This document shows positions 43,753 through 51,902 of a stretch of 64,000 nucleotides of DNA, in pieces. Each line of letters begins with the position of its first letter. Positions within the stretch are counted from its first letter, which is position 1. Source of the DNA: CAVQFD01 sp963724695 (lineage in GTDB: Bacteria > Acidobacteriota > Vicinamibacteria > Vicinamibacterales > CAVVIG01); contig CAVRVW010000012.1 of assembly GCA_963724695.1 (NCBI GenBank), forward strand, positions 937,172 to 1,001,171, read 5' to 3'. The notes under the pieces were generated by a model. That model saw only the letters and a program-made list of their open reading frames with translations, did not search any database and was not told where the DNA came from. A program made the translations under genes and the position numbers.

Positions 43753-44964
43753 GCTGCGGCCTCGGCCACCGGCCCGGCTTTCGCCGGCGAGAAGAACATC
43801 GAGAGAATCTCCGAGGCCAGCGTCCCGAAGACCACGACCGGCAGGAGCAGGCCCGCTGCGCCCCCCGCCGCGCTGCCGGTCGCGTCGAGCGCCATCGCGA
43901 TCGCCACGATGCCGGGCGACGCGAGGTGCAGGCCGAGTTCAGGAGGCAGCTCGGGTGCCGAGCGTGCGCCGAACGAGCCATCCACCCGCGATCTGCCCGG
44001 CGGTGCGGCACAGCCACGTAGGCCGTGACCAGGATCGGGACGGCCGGCCCGACGCCCACGCGCGCGCCAGCCACCAGCAACAGCACCGCCATCATCGGGT
44101 GCTGCCCGTACCTCGTATCGCGTGCCAGATGATCGCGCGCGCCGCCATTCAAGGCCTGCCACATCATGCCCGTGGCGAGGCCGGCAAACAGCACCGACAG
44201 CGAGAGGAATTCGGCCGCGCCGGCCACGAGCAGGAGCGCGCCGGCCGCGAACACCCGCTGTTCGCTGTCGCTCGACGTCTGCCCGACGAGCAGCCAGGCG
44301 GCGCCGCCAATCGTCAGCGCAACGAGAGCTGCCCTGCAGCATCACCACGAGCGCCGCTCCCGCAGTGCCTTCGCGGAACCACGCAACCAGCAACCCGATC
44401 GCCACGATCGGAAGCACGCTGCCCATGGCGCGCAGCCGCGACTCGGGCGGACGCCAGGCCTCGGCCGACGGTTCGGCCGGCAATGCGGAGACGGCACCCG
44501 CACATGCCGATGAGCACCGCGAGGGCCAGGGGCACCGTCGCGGCCAGCGATTCGCGGTCCGCCGCCATCAAGGCCATCAGGGCGGCAAATGCGCCGCCGC
44601 CAACTACGAGGGCCGCCACCGCAGCGCTCGTCGCGCCGGCAGCCAGCAGACGTCCTTCGCGAGGACGCCTGAAGTCCAGTCCGAGCCCAATGAGGACGCC
44701 GAGCACGCCGACGATGACGGATACGGCCGGATCGAGCGCGGCGAGCACGGGCAGGGACAGCACGTTCAGCCCCTGAGGGCCAAGCGCCATCCCAAGCGGC
44801 AGGAGCAGGAGGGCCGCGCGCCCGCCCGGAGACGCGCCACGCCATCGCCGCACGCGCGACGACCGACGCCGGGGCAGCGCGGGGCCCGCCGACACCGGGC
44901 CAAACTGCGTGTCGAGCGGGTCGACCTCCGCCGAGTCGCGCAGAAAATCCGCTCCCAGCCTCAC
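43749..44964 (-). CDS. Kef/NhaP-like membrane antiporter (three frameshifts)
   Basis: The reading moves through three frames: VLGVLIGLGLDFRRPREGRLL, then LPIVAIGLLVAWFREG, then LSLSVLFAGLATGMMWQALNGG, then GIVAIAMALDATGSAAGGAAG to the stop at 43749. The joined product is about 405 residues with 10-12 hydrophobic helices and resembles the sodium/proton exchanger fold, though with a short N terminus. The ATG at 44964 overlaps the stop of the PDZ gene and the stop overlaps the next antiporter ATG. It may pair with the second antiporter. Confidence 0.62.
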
Positions 44965-46366
44965 CGCGGCTCCAGGACCAGCACGCGATGCTCGGCGCCC
45001 CTCGTCACGGCCGTGAGAAGCGGGCGGTCCGTGCTCGCGGCGGCGAACGCGCTCGCGACTTGGGCCGGCGTGGGCGCGACATGCGCCCCGGCGAGCGTGA
45101 TGGTGTCGCCAGGGCGAAGGCCGGCGCGTTCCGCGACGGAGCCTGGGGTCACCGACAGGACGACCGCGCCGACACGGTTGACTGCCCGCAGGGTCAGGCC
45201 GAGCGGGCTTGGAGGTGGAGGCGGCAGCGGTCCAGCCGTCAGACGCACATCCGACGAGCGCCCGGGATCGGCGAACCGCCGCACGCGGACCGTGACCGTG
45301 TCGCCCTTCGACAACCGATCCATGCGCACGGCCAGGAGCGACGATGTCATCGGCGTGACGGCCCCAGCCTCGACGAAACCCTCGAGCAGGTCGCCCACGG
45401 CGACGTGGCCCGCCGCCGGTCCGCGCGCGTCAACCCATGAGACGACGACGCCCTTCCCGCCCGCCCTGAGCGAAGTCGAAGGGCCCGCCCGGAGCGAAGT
45501 CGAGGGGCCCGCCCGCCTGCCCCGCCCGCCTCAGTCCCATCGTTCACGCCGAGCGCAGCGGCAATCGCCGGTGTCAGCGCCTGGACCTCGAGGCCGAGCG
45601 AGCCGGGCGCCCGCGAGACATCCTGCTGCTGCAACCGATCGACCGCGGCACGCAGCACATCGCCCGGGACGATCGCGCGCTCGTGGTCGTGATCGACGAC
45701 GAGCCCGGCGAGCTCGCCCTCGAGCGTGAAGAGGAGGGTCCCCGCCACCACGTCGGTCCGGGCGGGCAGCGCCCAGAGTGCGCCTGGCCACTCGGGGCTC
45801 GTCGCCGTGGTCAAGCTGCCGACAAACACCGGGCGCATCGTCGGTCGAGCGTGCGCCACATCAACGGCGATCAGGTATCGCGCCGTCTGCGGGCGGCGAG
45901 GCACCCACAAGGCGAGGGTCGGATCGCGGCCGGCGGGAACCTGAAAGACTGTCAGCCCGGACACCGGATCGCGAGCCAGCACGGTCACGTTGAAGCTCTC
46001 CTGGGTGACGCCGACGTCCCGGGAGGTGGTGAGGCCAGCCGCGATATTGCTGCGGAGCCGCAGTGCCGCGGCGGCGCGGCGCTCCCGGAGATCGCCATCC
46101 TGCCCGGCTTGCGGCGCAAGATCGACGGTGACGAGCAGAGGCGCCAACCGCGATTCGAGGAGCGATACGGACGCCGCGAGACCCTCGAAGCTCGTCGGGG
46201 GGACCAGTTGGGTCAGGATGGGACCGACCGGATTGGCCGTAACCGGCCGTTCAGGAAACCGCAGCCGTCCGAGCAGCCAGAGCGAGCACACGCTCAGCAG
46301 GATCGTCAGCAGCAACAGCCGGGTTTCGCGCGAAACGGTCCGGCTAGGTGTCGAGACGCGCTCCAC
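44961..46366 (-). CDS. HtrA-like protein with degenerate protease domain and two PDZ domains (one frameshift)
   Basis: An N-terminal membrane anchor (ETRLLLLTILLSVCSLWLLG) is followed by a trypsin-like beta-barrel in which the usual GNSGGPL nucleophile motif is replaced by TLLFTLEGELAGLVV, so protease activity is doubtful. Two PDZ domains follow (LGLEVQALTPAIAAALGV, and GLTLRAVNRVGAVVLSVTPGSVAERAGLRPGD). The first PDZ is interrupted by a 24-bp repeat insertion and an indel near 45450. The gene is coupled to the antiporter gene downstream and may act as an envelope scaffold. Confidence 0.7.
45464..45507. repeat. two 20-bp elements CCCTGAGCGAAGTCGAAGGG, 24-bp period, inside a PDZ coding region
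   Basis: The first copy is at 45464-45483 and a variant (CCCGGAGCGAAGTCGAGGGG) is at 45488-45507. On the minus strand they encode LRLRSGRA twice in frame, eight codons per period. The element matches the one at 29840-29859 in DUF2126 except for its centre. Confidence 0.85.
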
Positions 46367-46431
46367 TTGGCGATGCTAGCGGCTCGCCTCGACGACTACA
46401 ACCTCAACCTTGTGTTTTCTGTCGAGCTTCC

Positions 46432-46459
46432 ACTCAGCACTCAGCAATCAGCACTTATC
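46432..46459. repeat. 7-bp tandem array (ACTCAGC family x4)
   Basis: The heptamers are ACTCAGC, ACTCAGC, AATCAGC and ACTTATC. They lie in the short gap between the aminopeptidase stop and the HtrA-like gene start. Confidence 0.8.
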
Positions 46460-46481
46460 AATTCGCCGTCGCCGAGTCCTG

Positions 46482-47729
46482 CTACGTCCACTCGCCTTTA
46501 CGCATGAGCGGTTCGCGCGAACCGTCGGGGTGGACGCCGTCGATGTCGAGTTCACCGGACCCGATCATGAAGTCCACGTGAACGGCACTGCGGTTGCCGC
46601 CGACAGCCGCGAAGGTGTCGTCGTCCATCGACTCGCCGCCGCTGAAGGTGAACTTATACGCCGTGCCGAGCGCGACGTGACTGGCCGCGTTCTCGTCGAA
46701 CAGCGTGTTGTAGAAGAGCAACCCCGACTGCGACACCGGGGAACTGTGGGGTACGAGCGCCACCTCGCCGAGCCTGGCCGCTCCCTCGTCGGTGCTCAAC
46801 AGCTGGCGCAGCACCGCTTCACCCCGCGACGCCTCGGCGTGGACGATGCGTCCGCCTTCGAAACGCACGTTGAAGTTCTCGATGAGCCTGCCGCCATAAC
46901 TGAGCGGCTTGGTCGATCGGACGACGCCGTCGACGCGATCCTTGTGCGGCATGGTGAACACTTCTTCCGTCGGCAGGTTGGCCGTGAAGGAAATCCCACC
47001 GCGGCTCGGCGACCGCCCCGAGACCCAGACGTGGCCGTCAGGCAGCCCAATCGTCAGATCCGTCCCCGGGCCGGAGTACTTCAACGCCTCGAACTGTCTC
47101 GCGTTGAGCCAATCGCGGCGCTCGGCCAGGGCAGCCAGGTGGGCCTCCCACGCCTGCAGCGGGTCGGACTGGTCCAGGCGGCACAGCCGGCAGATCGCGT
47201 CCCACAGGCGCGCCGACTGTTCGGCTGCCGGAAGGTCGGGAAACACGCGCGCCGCCCACCGCGCGCCCGGCGCGGCGACGACCGCCCAGTTGATTTGGTT
47301 GCGGGAGATATGCTCGCGAAATGGCCGGACGGCCTGCCCGACGGTCTGCTGGATGGCCGTGACGATCTCCGGGGACGCGTCCTTGAGCAGATCGGGATCG
47401 TTGGCGTAGATCGACAGCACCGCATCCCCCGACTCCACGTGCTGCACGAGGGCCTGCGGCAGCCAGCGCGAGAACAGATCGAAGGAGTCGCGGGGCGCGT
47501 GCGCCACGCGGGCAAGCTGCTGCGCCTCGTCGCCCCACAGCGTCTCGACATAGCTCGCGCCTGCCTTGTAGGCACTGGCCACGACCTGCCGCACGAGCGG
47601 CGCGGCCTCGAGCGAGACGCCGCCGTTGGCGAGCGGGCCGATGATCAGAAGGCGCTGGCCTGGTTGGAGGTTGAGCGCGATCCGGACGGTGAGATCGGCG
47701 TAGGTGGCGAACTGATCGTCGTGGTTCAA
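46482..47729 (-). CDS. M29-family aminopeptidase
   Basis: The 415-residue protein has the M29 layout, with an N-terminal alpha/beta half and a C-terminal metal-binding half. Characteristic segments are NLPTEEVFTMPHKDRVDG, IENFNVRFEGGRIV, GEVALVPHSSPVS and HVDFMIGSGELDIDG. M29 enzymes are cytoplasmic dimeric aminopeptidases with a cobalt- or zinc-dependent site. The frame opens at a TTG (47729) that lies inside a 7-bp repeat array, with no clear ribosome site, so the true start may be elsewhere nearby. No signal peptide is present. Confidence 0.88.
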   Translation of the reverse strand: MNHDDQFATYADLTVRIALNLQPGQRLLIIGPLANGGVSLEAAPLVRQVVASAYKAGASYVETLWGDEAQQLARVAHAPRDSFDLFSRWLPQALVQHVESGDAVLSIYANDPDLLKDASPEIVTAIQQTVGQAVRPFREHISRNQINWAVVAAPGARWAARVFPDLPAAEQSARLWDAICRLCRLDQSDPLQAWEAHLAALAERRDWLNARQFEALKYSGPGTDLTIGLPDGHVWVSGRSPSRGGISFTANLPTEEVFTMPHKDRVDGVVRSTKPLSYGGRLIENFNVRFEGGRIVHAEASRGEAVLRQLLSTDEGAARLGEVALVPHSSPVSQSGLLFYNTLFDENAASHVALGTAYKFTFSGGESMDDDTFAAVGGNRSAVHVDFMIGSGELDIDGVHPDGSREPLMRKGEWT

Positions 47730-47820
47730 GGTTCAGTGTTCAGGGTTGAAGGTGCTGTTCTGGGTTCTGGGTTCAACATGCAGGGTTCATAGTCCTTCGT
47801 AGTTCGTCAGTTCTAAGTTC
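47723..47820. repeat. long 7-bp array (GGTTCAG / TTCTGGG family)
   Basis: Phase-kept heptamers run GGTTCAA, GGTTCAG, TGTTCAG, GGTTGAA, GGTGCTG, TTCTGGG, TTCTGGG, TTCAACA, TGCAGGG, TTCATAG and then more diverged units to about 47820. The array covers the apparent start codon of the M29 gene and the stop and last codons of the rhomboid gene. Confidence 0.8.
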
Positions 47821-48528
47821 GAAGTTTCGCCGGCGGCGGAACGCAGCGGCGAGCAAGAGCCCCGCCGCGAAGCCGCCGACGTGCGCCCAGAACGCGACGC
47901 CGCCGCCCTCGACGTTGACCGTCGTCAGCCCGCTGGCAAACTGAATGAACGCCCAGTAGCCGAGCATCACCCACGCCGGGAGCGCGGTGCGCGTGATGAA
48001 GAAGCCGAGGACGACCAGCGTCATGACGCGCACACGGGGAAAGAGCAACAGATACGCGCCCATCACGCCGCTGATGGCCCCCGAGGCGCCCACCATCGGA
48101 ACCATCGAGGCCGGGTTGGTCACCACCTGGAGCAGCGCCGCGGCCAGCCCGCAGGCGAGGTAGAAGACCACGTAGCGGATGCGCGTCATCGCATCTTCGA
48201 CGTTGTTGCCGAAGAGCCACAGGAACCACATGTTGCCGAGCAAGTGCATCCACGAGCCGTGCAGGAACATGGAGGTGATGACGTGCGGCGTCTGACGGCC
48301 CGGGTCCATCAGGCACGCCACGCCGTCACCCATTGGAAACCCGGCGCCAGGAGTGACCGACAACGTCAGCTCGCCGGGGATCAGCCCCAGATTGCAAACC
48401 GACGCCGCCAGCGGAAACGCCGTCCCGGCGCCCTGAACGAAGAGCCAGGCGAGCACATTGGCGGCGATCAACACCATCGTGACGATGGGCGTGCGCTGGG
48501 TTTCGTTTTCGTCGTGATACGGAAACAC
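47773..48528 (-). CDS. rhomboid-family intramembrane serine protease
   Basis: The 251-residue membrane protein shows the rhomboid signatures HLLGNMWFLWLFGNNVED, the catalytic serine in GASGAISG (Ser149) and the catalytic histidine in FWAHVGGF (His216). There are about six transmembrane helices. It cleaves transmembrane helices of unknown substrates. The last 15 or so residues (NFELRTDELRRTMNPAC) are encoded by the neighbouring 7-bp array, which supplies the stop codon. Confidence 0.92.
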   Translation of the reverse strand: MFPYHDENETQRTPIVTMVLIAANVLAWLFVQGAGTAFPLAASVCNLGLIPGELTLSVTPGAGFPMGDGVACLMDPGRQTPHVITSMFLHGSWMHLLGNMWFLWLFGNNVEDAMTRIRYVVFYLACGLAAALLQVVTNPASMVPMVGASGAISGVMGAYLLLFPRVRVMTLVVLGFFITRTALPAWVMLGYWAFIQFASGLTTVNVEGGGVAFWAHVGGFAAGLLLAAAFRRRRNFELRTDELRRTMNPAC

Positions 48529-48561
48529 GGCGTCTCACGATAGCACCCTGCACGGGCCACA

Positions 48562-48649
48562 GGCTTCAGGCTTCGGGCTTCAGGGCTCCGGGACTCAGGG
48601 CTTCAGGGGCTCCGGACTTCCATGGCCTTCGGGCCTGGAGCCTGGAGCC
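48562..48649. repeat. 7-bp array (GGCTTCR / GGGCTCC family)
   Basis: Heptamers GGCTTCA, GGCTTCG, GGCTTCA and GGGCTCC are followed by slightly longer variants to 48618, then GGCCTGGAGCCTGGAGCC at 48632-48649. It lies between the divergent rhomboid and zinc-ribbon genes. Confidence 0.75.
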
Positions 48650-48741
48650 GATAAACAGATCGGGTCCTCGACCGCGGTGTCGCCGCCGGCATTCACGGGC
48701 AGCGGCGGCAGCCGGCGGGACGGCCCGATGCGAAAACGAGC

Positions 48742-49630
48742 ATGAGCGAACGGCGAACCAGTTGGTTGTGCCCGGCCTGTGGCCGACAGGTCCCGGTGTA
48801 CGTCGAGGGCTGTCGGTGCGGCGTGGCGCGCGAGCTCGCCCTTCCTGGCGTCGAGATCGCCCCCCGCGCAGCGGAAGGCCCCGGGGCGCTCACGCGTGTC
48901 GCCGGAGCGCTGCTTGGCTACGCGCCCGGCGCGGGATGGTCCGGCGGCCGACGTGCCGCGGCAGCCGCGGCCTTCGTCGTCGAAGCTCGGCGCGACCTTC
49001 GCGGTGGTCTACGCGGTGACGAGCGGCGAGGCGAGCGTCTTGGATGGTGAAGCCCGCATCGTGGCCAGGCTCGATGAACACACGGCTCGTCAGTCGGCAT
49101 CGGTCAAGGACACGATCCCGACCTTCCTTCTGCGCCCGGGCCTTCTCGGCACGCTGCCGGCGCCCCCGGCACCGGAGCCTCAGGCGACAACGCCCGCCGC
49201 GGTGTCTGCATCGACAACCGCCGCCCCGGCCGCGCCTGCGCCGCCAATCGAGGTCGCGGCGGAGCTTGTGCCGCTGTCGACAATCACGCCGCTCAACGAC
49301 GCCGAGCTCAAGAAGGGCTACTGCACGCCGACCCTCACGGGGCTCGTTCGGCAACGCTTCCCGGGCTCCTACGACACCATGCCGGATGCGGAGCTCGAGA
49401 AGCGGGTGCTCGCGAAATATCCCGAGTACCGCGGCCGAATCTGCGACCTGCCGGCATGGATCGGCGCCGGTCCGCACGAGATCGTCAAGTACGAACCTGT
49501 CGGCAGGAGGGCCGCGCTCATGCCGATGCTGCCGCCCTGGGCACTCGCGGGCCTGGCCACTCTCGGGTTGGCCTTCGTGTCGCTGAATGTGTACTACCGC
49601 GTCCTCGCTCGCCGGCTGGCCACGTCCTGA
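48742..49630 (+). CDS. zinc-ribbon protein of unknown function with C-terminal membrane helix (one frameshift)
   Basis: The N terminus carries a zinc-ribbon-like pattern, LCPACGRQ and GCRCGVA. An indel near 48950-48985 moves to the frame that reads FAVVYAVTSGEASVLDGEAR, then an Ala/Pro-rich linker (about 45 residues). A conserved-looking domain follows (LKKGYCTPTLTGLVRQRFPG, DAELEKRVLAKYPEYRGRIC). A single C-terminal helix (LPPWALAGLATLGLAFVSLNVYY) ends the protein. I do not recognise a family. Confidence 0.6.
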
Positions 49631-49704
49631 CCGTAGGCGGGTCCCAAAGGACCCGCCCTACCCTGACCCGCAGACTGCGTAGGGCGGGTCCTTTTGGACC
49701 CGCC
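49631..49704. repeat. REP-like pair, opposite arrangement
   Basis: The first unit is GGCGGGTCCCAAAGGACCCGCC flanked by CTAC (49634-49661). The second (49678-49704) is identical over 27 bases to the unit at 1043. Here the units point away from each other, whereas at 1043-1110 they point together. Confidence 0.8.
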
Positions 49705-49758
49705 GGAGTAAGATCTCGCTTTCGACGCGAGCGCCCGGTGCGCAGGGAGAGTGCGGAG

Positions 49759-50106
49759 ATGGCCAAGGAAGACAAGACGCCAGCAGAGAGCAAGGCCGAA
49801 GCGTTTGCCGAGGATCTCGGCCGCCTGCTCGGGACCGCCGAGCGCAAGGCGAGCGAATGGCTCAACCAGCGCACGTCGGTGGCCGCGCAGCTGGCGAAGA
49901 TCCGCGACACGGCGGCGGCCATGCTCGAGCAGCTCGGCGAGGGCCGCGCCAGGGGGCGCGGCAAAGGCACGAGCAAAGCGGTGTCGGCGCGAGCGAACAA
50001 GGACGCCAAGAAGAAGCCGCGCGTCATGTCCGCCAAGGCCCGGGCCGCCATCTCCGCGGCCCAGAAGAGACGCTGGGCCAAGGTGCAGGCAGGCGAAGAA
50101 CACTGA
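49759..50106 (+). CDS. small basic protein with C-terminal AAQKRRWAK motif
   Basis: The 115-residue protein has an acidic helical N-terminal half (KAEAFAEDLGRLLGTAERKASEWL) and a lysine/arginine-rich tail ending KARAAISAAQKRRWAKVQ. Similar tails occur in small putative nucleic-acid-binding proteins of soil bacteria. GGGAGAGTGCGGAG precedes the ATG. Function is unknown; DNA binding is inferred only from charge. Confidence 0.65.
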   Translation: MAKEDKTPAESKAEAFAEDLGRLLGTAERKASEWLNQRTSVAAQLAKIRDTAAAMLEQLGEGRARGRGKGTSKAVSARANKDAKKKPRVMSAKARAAISAAQKRRWAKVQAGEEH

Positions 50107-50109
50107 AAA

Positions 50110-50178
50110 GGCTTAGGGCTCACGGCTCAGGGCTCAGGGTGACGAATTCCTAATGGCCTAATTCCTAATTCGCAATCG
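50110..50178. repeat. 7-bp array (GGCTCAG x4) and CCTAATT units
   Basis: GGCTTAG, GGCTCAC, GGCTCAG and GGCTCAG (50110-50137) are followed by GAATTCCTAAT/CTAATTCCTAATTCG-type units. The array sits between convergent genes. Confidence 0.75.
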
Positions 50179-50182
50179 AGCG

Positions 50183-51823
50183 TCAGCTCGTAGGGCTTTC
50201 CTCCAGCAGTTCCACCGCCGGGTGCTGGCGCTGGAAGTACTCGAGATCGAACGGCGAGCTGAAGAGCAGGATGCTGCGGCCGCGGCTGTCCTCCGCGATC
50301 TGGCTCCTCCCTCCCGGATGGGGCAACGGCCTGGTCGGATCGGCGGGCCATCGCGCGGCGGTGTAGGACGCGGGATCCACGGAGGCCACCACGTTGTACT
50401 CGGTTTGCAGGCGGCTGACGATCACGTCGAACTGCAGCGCGCCGACGACGCCGACGATCGGCTCGCGCCGGCCGGCGGCCACGTAGAAGACCTGCATCAG
50501 GCCTTCCTCTTCGAGCTGCCGGAGACCTTCGTCGAACTGTTTGTACCGCGTGTCCTGCAGGCGCACCCGGCCGAAGTGCTCGGCAGGAAACCGCGGCATG
50601 TCCAGGAACCGGAGCGGTTCCCCGTCGTAGAGCGTGTCGCCGATGCCGAACTGCCCCGGGTTGACGAGGCCGACAATGTCGCCGGCATAGGCGGACGCGA
50701 CGGTTTCACGATCGCGGCCAAAGAAGCGGTACGCGCGCGAGGCGCGCAGCTCCTGCGCGTTCCGGCTGTTCGACATCACCATGTCCTTGGTGAACTGTCC
50801 GGAGCACACGCGAACGAACGCGACGCGATCGCGGTGGCGCGGATCCATGTTCGCCTGGATCTTGAAGACGAACCCCGTGAATCGCTCGTCGGTGGGGTTG
50901 ACGACCCCGCGGTCGCTCAGGCGCGCCTGCGGCGGCGGCGCGATTTCCACGAGCGCGCGCAGGAAGGGCTCGAGGCCGAAGTTGGTCAGCGCGCTGCCGA
51001 AGAACACCGGCGTCTGGCGGCCGGCGAGGTACTCGGACACGTCGAACGGCGTGCCGGCGACGCGGATCAAGTCCAGGGCGTCCCGCAGGTGGGCGTGGGC
51101 CTCGACGCCGATGACCTCGATGGCCGCCGGATCGTCGAACGCCGACATGTCCACGGACGCCTTGCGCTGCCCCTGCCCCTCGCGTTCGTACAGCAGGAGC
51201 TCGCGGCTCTGGAGTCCGTACACCCCGCGGAACGTGTCGGCGCTCCCGACCGGCCAGTTCACGGGCGCGGCAGAAATTCCGAGCGTGTGCTCGAGATCGT
51301 CGAGCAGCTCCATGGGATCCCGCGAGGGATGATCCAGCTTGTTGATGAAGGTCAGGATCGGCAGGCGGTGGCGCCGGGCGACCTCGAAGAGCTTGCGCGT
51401 CTGGGTCTCGACGCCCTTGCCGGCGTCGATGACCATCACCACGCTGTCGGCGGCGACGAGCGCCCGGTAGGTGTCTTCGCTGAAGTCCTTGTGGCCGGGG
51501 GTGTCGATGAGGGCCATGCGCCGCCCCTCGAGCTCGAACTCGAGCGCCGCGGAGGTCATCGAGATGCCGCGCTCCTGCTCGAGCTTCATCCAGTCGGAGG
51601 TCGCGTGGCGGCGGTTCCGCCGCCCCCTGACCGCCCCGGCCAACTCGATGGCCCCGGCATAGAGCAGGAGCTTCTCGGTCAGCGTCGTCTTGCCCGCGTC
51701 GGGGTGCGAGATGATGGCGAAGGTCCGGCGCCGGCCGACCTCGCGTTCGAGCTCGCTCGCGATCGAGGGGTTGACGGCGGGGGTCTGGATGTCGGTGGTG
51801 TCCGGCTCTGGCAGTGAGGTCAC
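50183..51823 (-). CDS. prfC: peptide chain release factor 3
   Basis: The 546-residue GTPase has all translational GTPase motifs: SHPDAGKTTLTEKLL (P loop), DTPGHKDFSEDTYRAL (G3) and FINKLDHPSRDP (G4). It then has the RF3-type domain 2 and C-terminal domain (VVGALQFDVIVSRLQTEYNV). RF3 recycles class I release factors from the ribosome after termination. The start is probably GTG at 51823 with GGAGG just upstream, which adds about 20 residues before the conserved core; an earlier in-frame start is unlikely. Confidence 0.93.
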   Translation of the reverse strand: MTSLPEPDTTDIQTPAVNPSIASELEREVGRRRTFAIISHPDAGKTTLTEKLLLYAGAIELAGAVRGRRNRRHATSDWMKLEQERGISMTSAALEFELEGRRMALIDTPGHKDFSEDTYRALVAADSVVMVIDAGKGVETQTRKLFEVARRHRLPILTFINKLDHPSRDPMELLDDLEHTLGISAAPVNWPVGSADTFRGVYGLQSRELLLYEREGQGQRKASVDMSAFDDPAAIEVIGVEAHAHLRDALDLIRVAGTPFDVSEYLAGRQTPVFFGSALTNFGLEPFLRALVEIAPPPQARLSDRGVVNPTDERFTGFVFKIQANMDPRHRDRVAFVRVCSGQFTKDMVMSNSRNAQELRASRAYRFFGRDRETVASAYAGDIVGLVNPGQFGIGDTLYDGEPLRFLDMPRFPAEHFGRVRLQDTRYKQFDEGLRQLEEEGLMQVFYVAAGRREPIVGVVGALQFDVIVSRLQTEYNVVASVDPASYTAARWPADPTRPLPHPGGRSQIAEDSRGRSILLFSSPFDLEYFQRQHPAVELLEESPTS

Positions 51824-51902
51824 TGCCTCCAGTCTAACTTGAGGCGGGTCGAGACCTCCTGCGGCGGGGCGGGGAGCCCCGCCGCAGGACATCAATCGTG
51901 CT

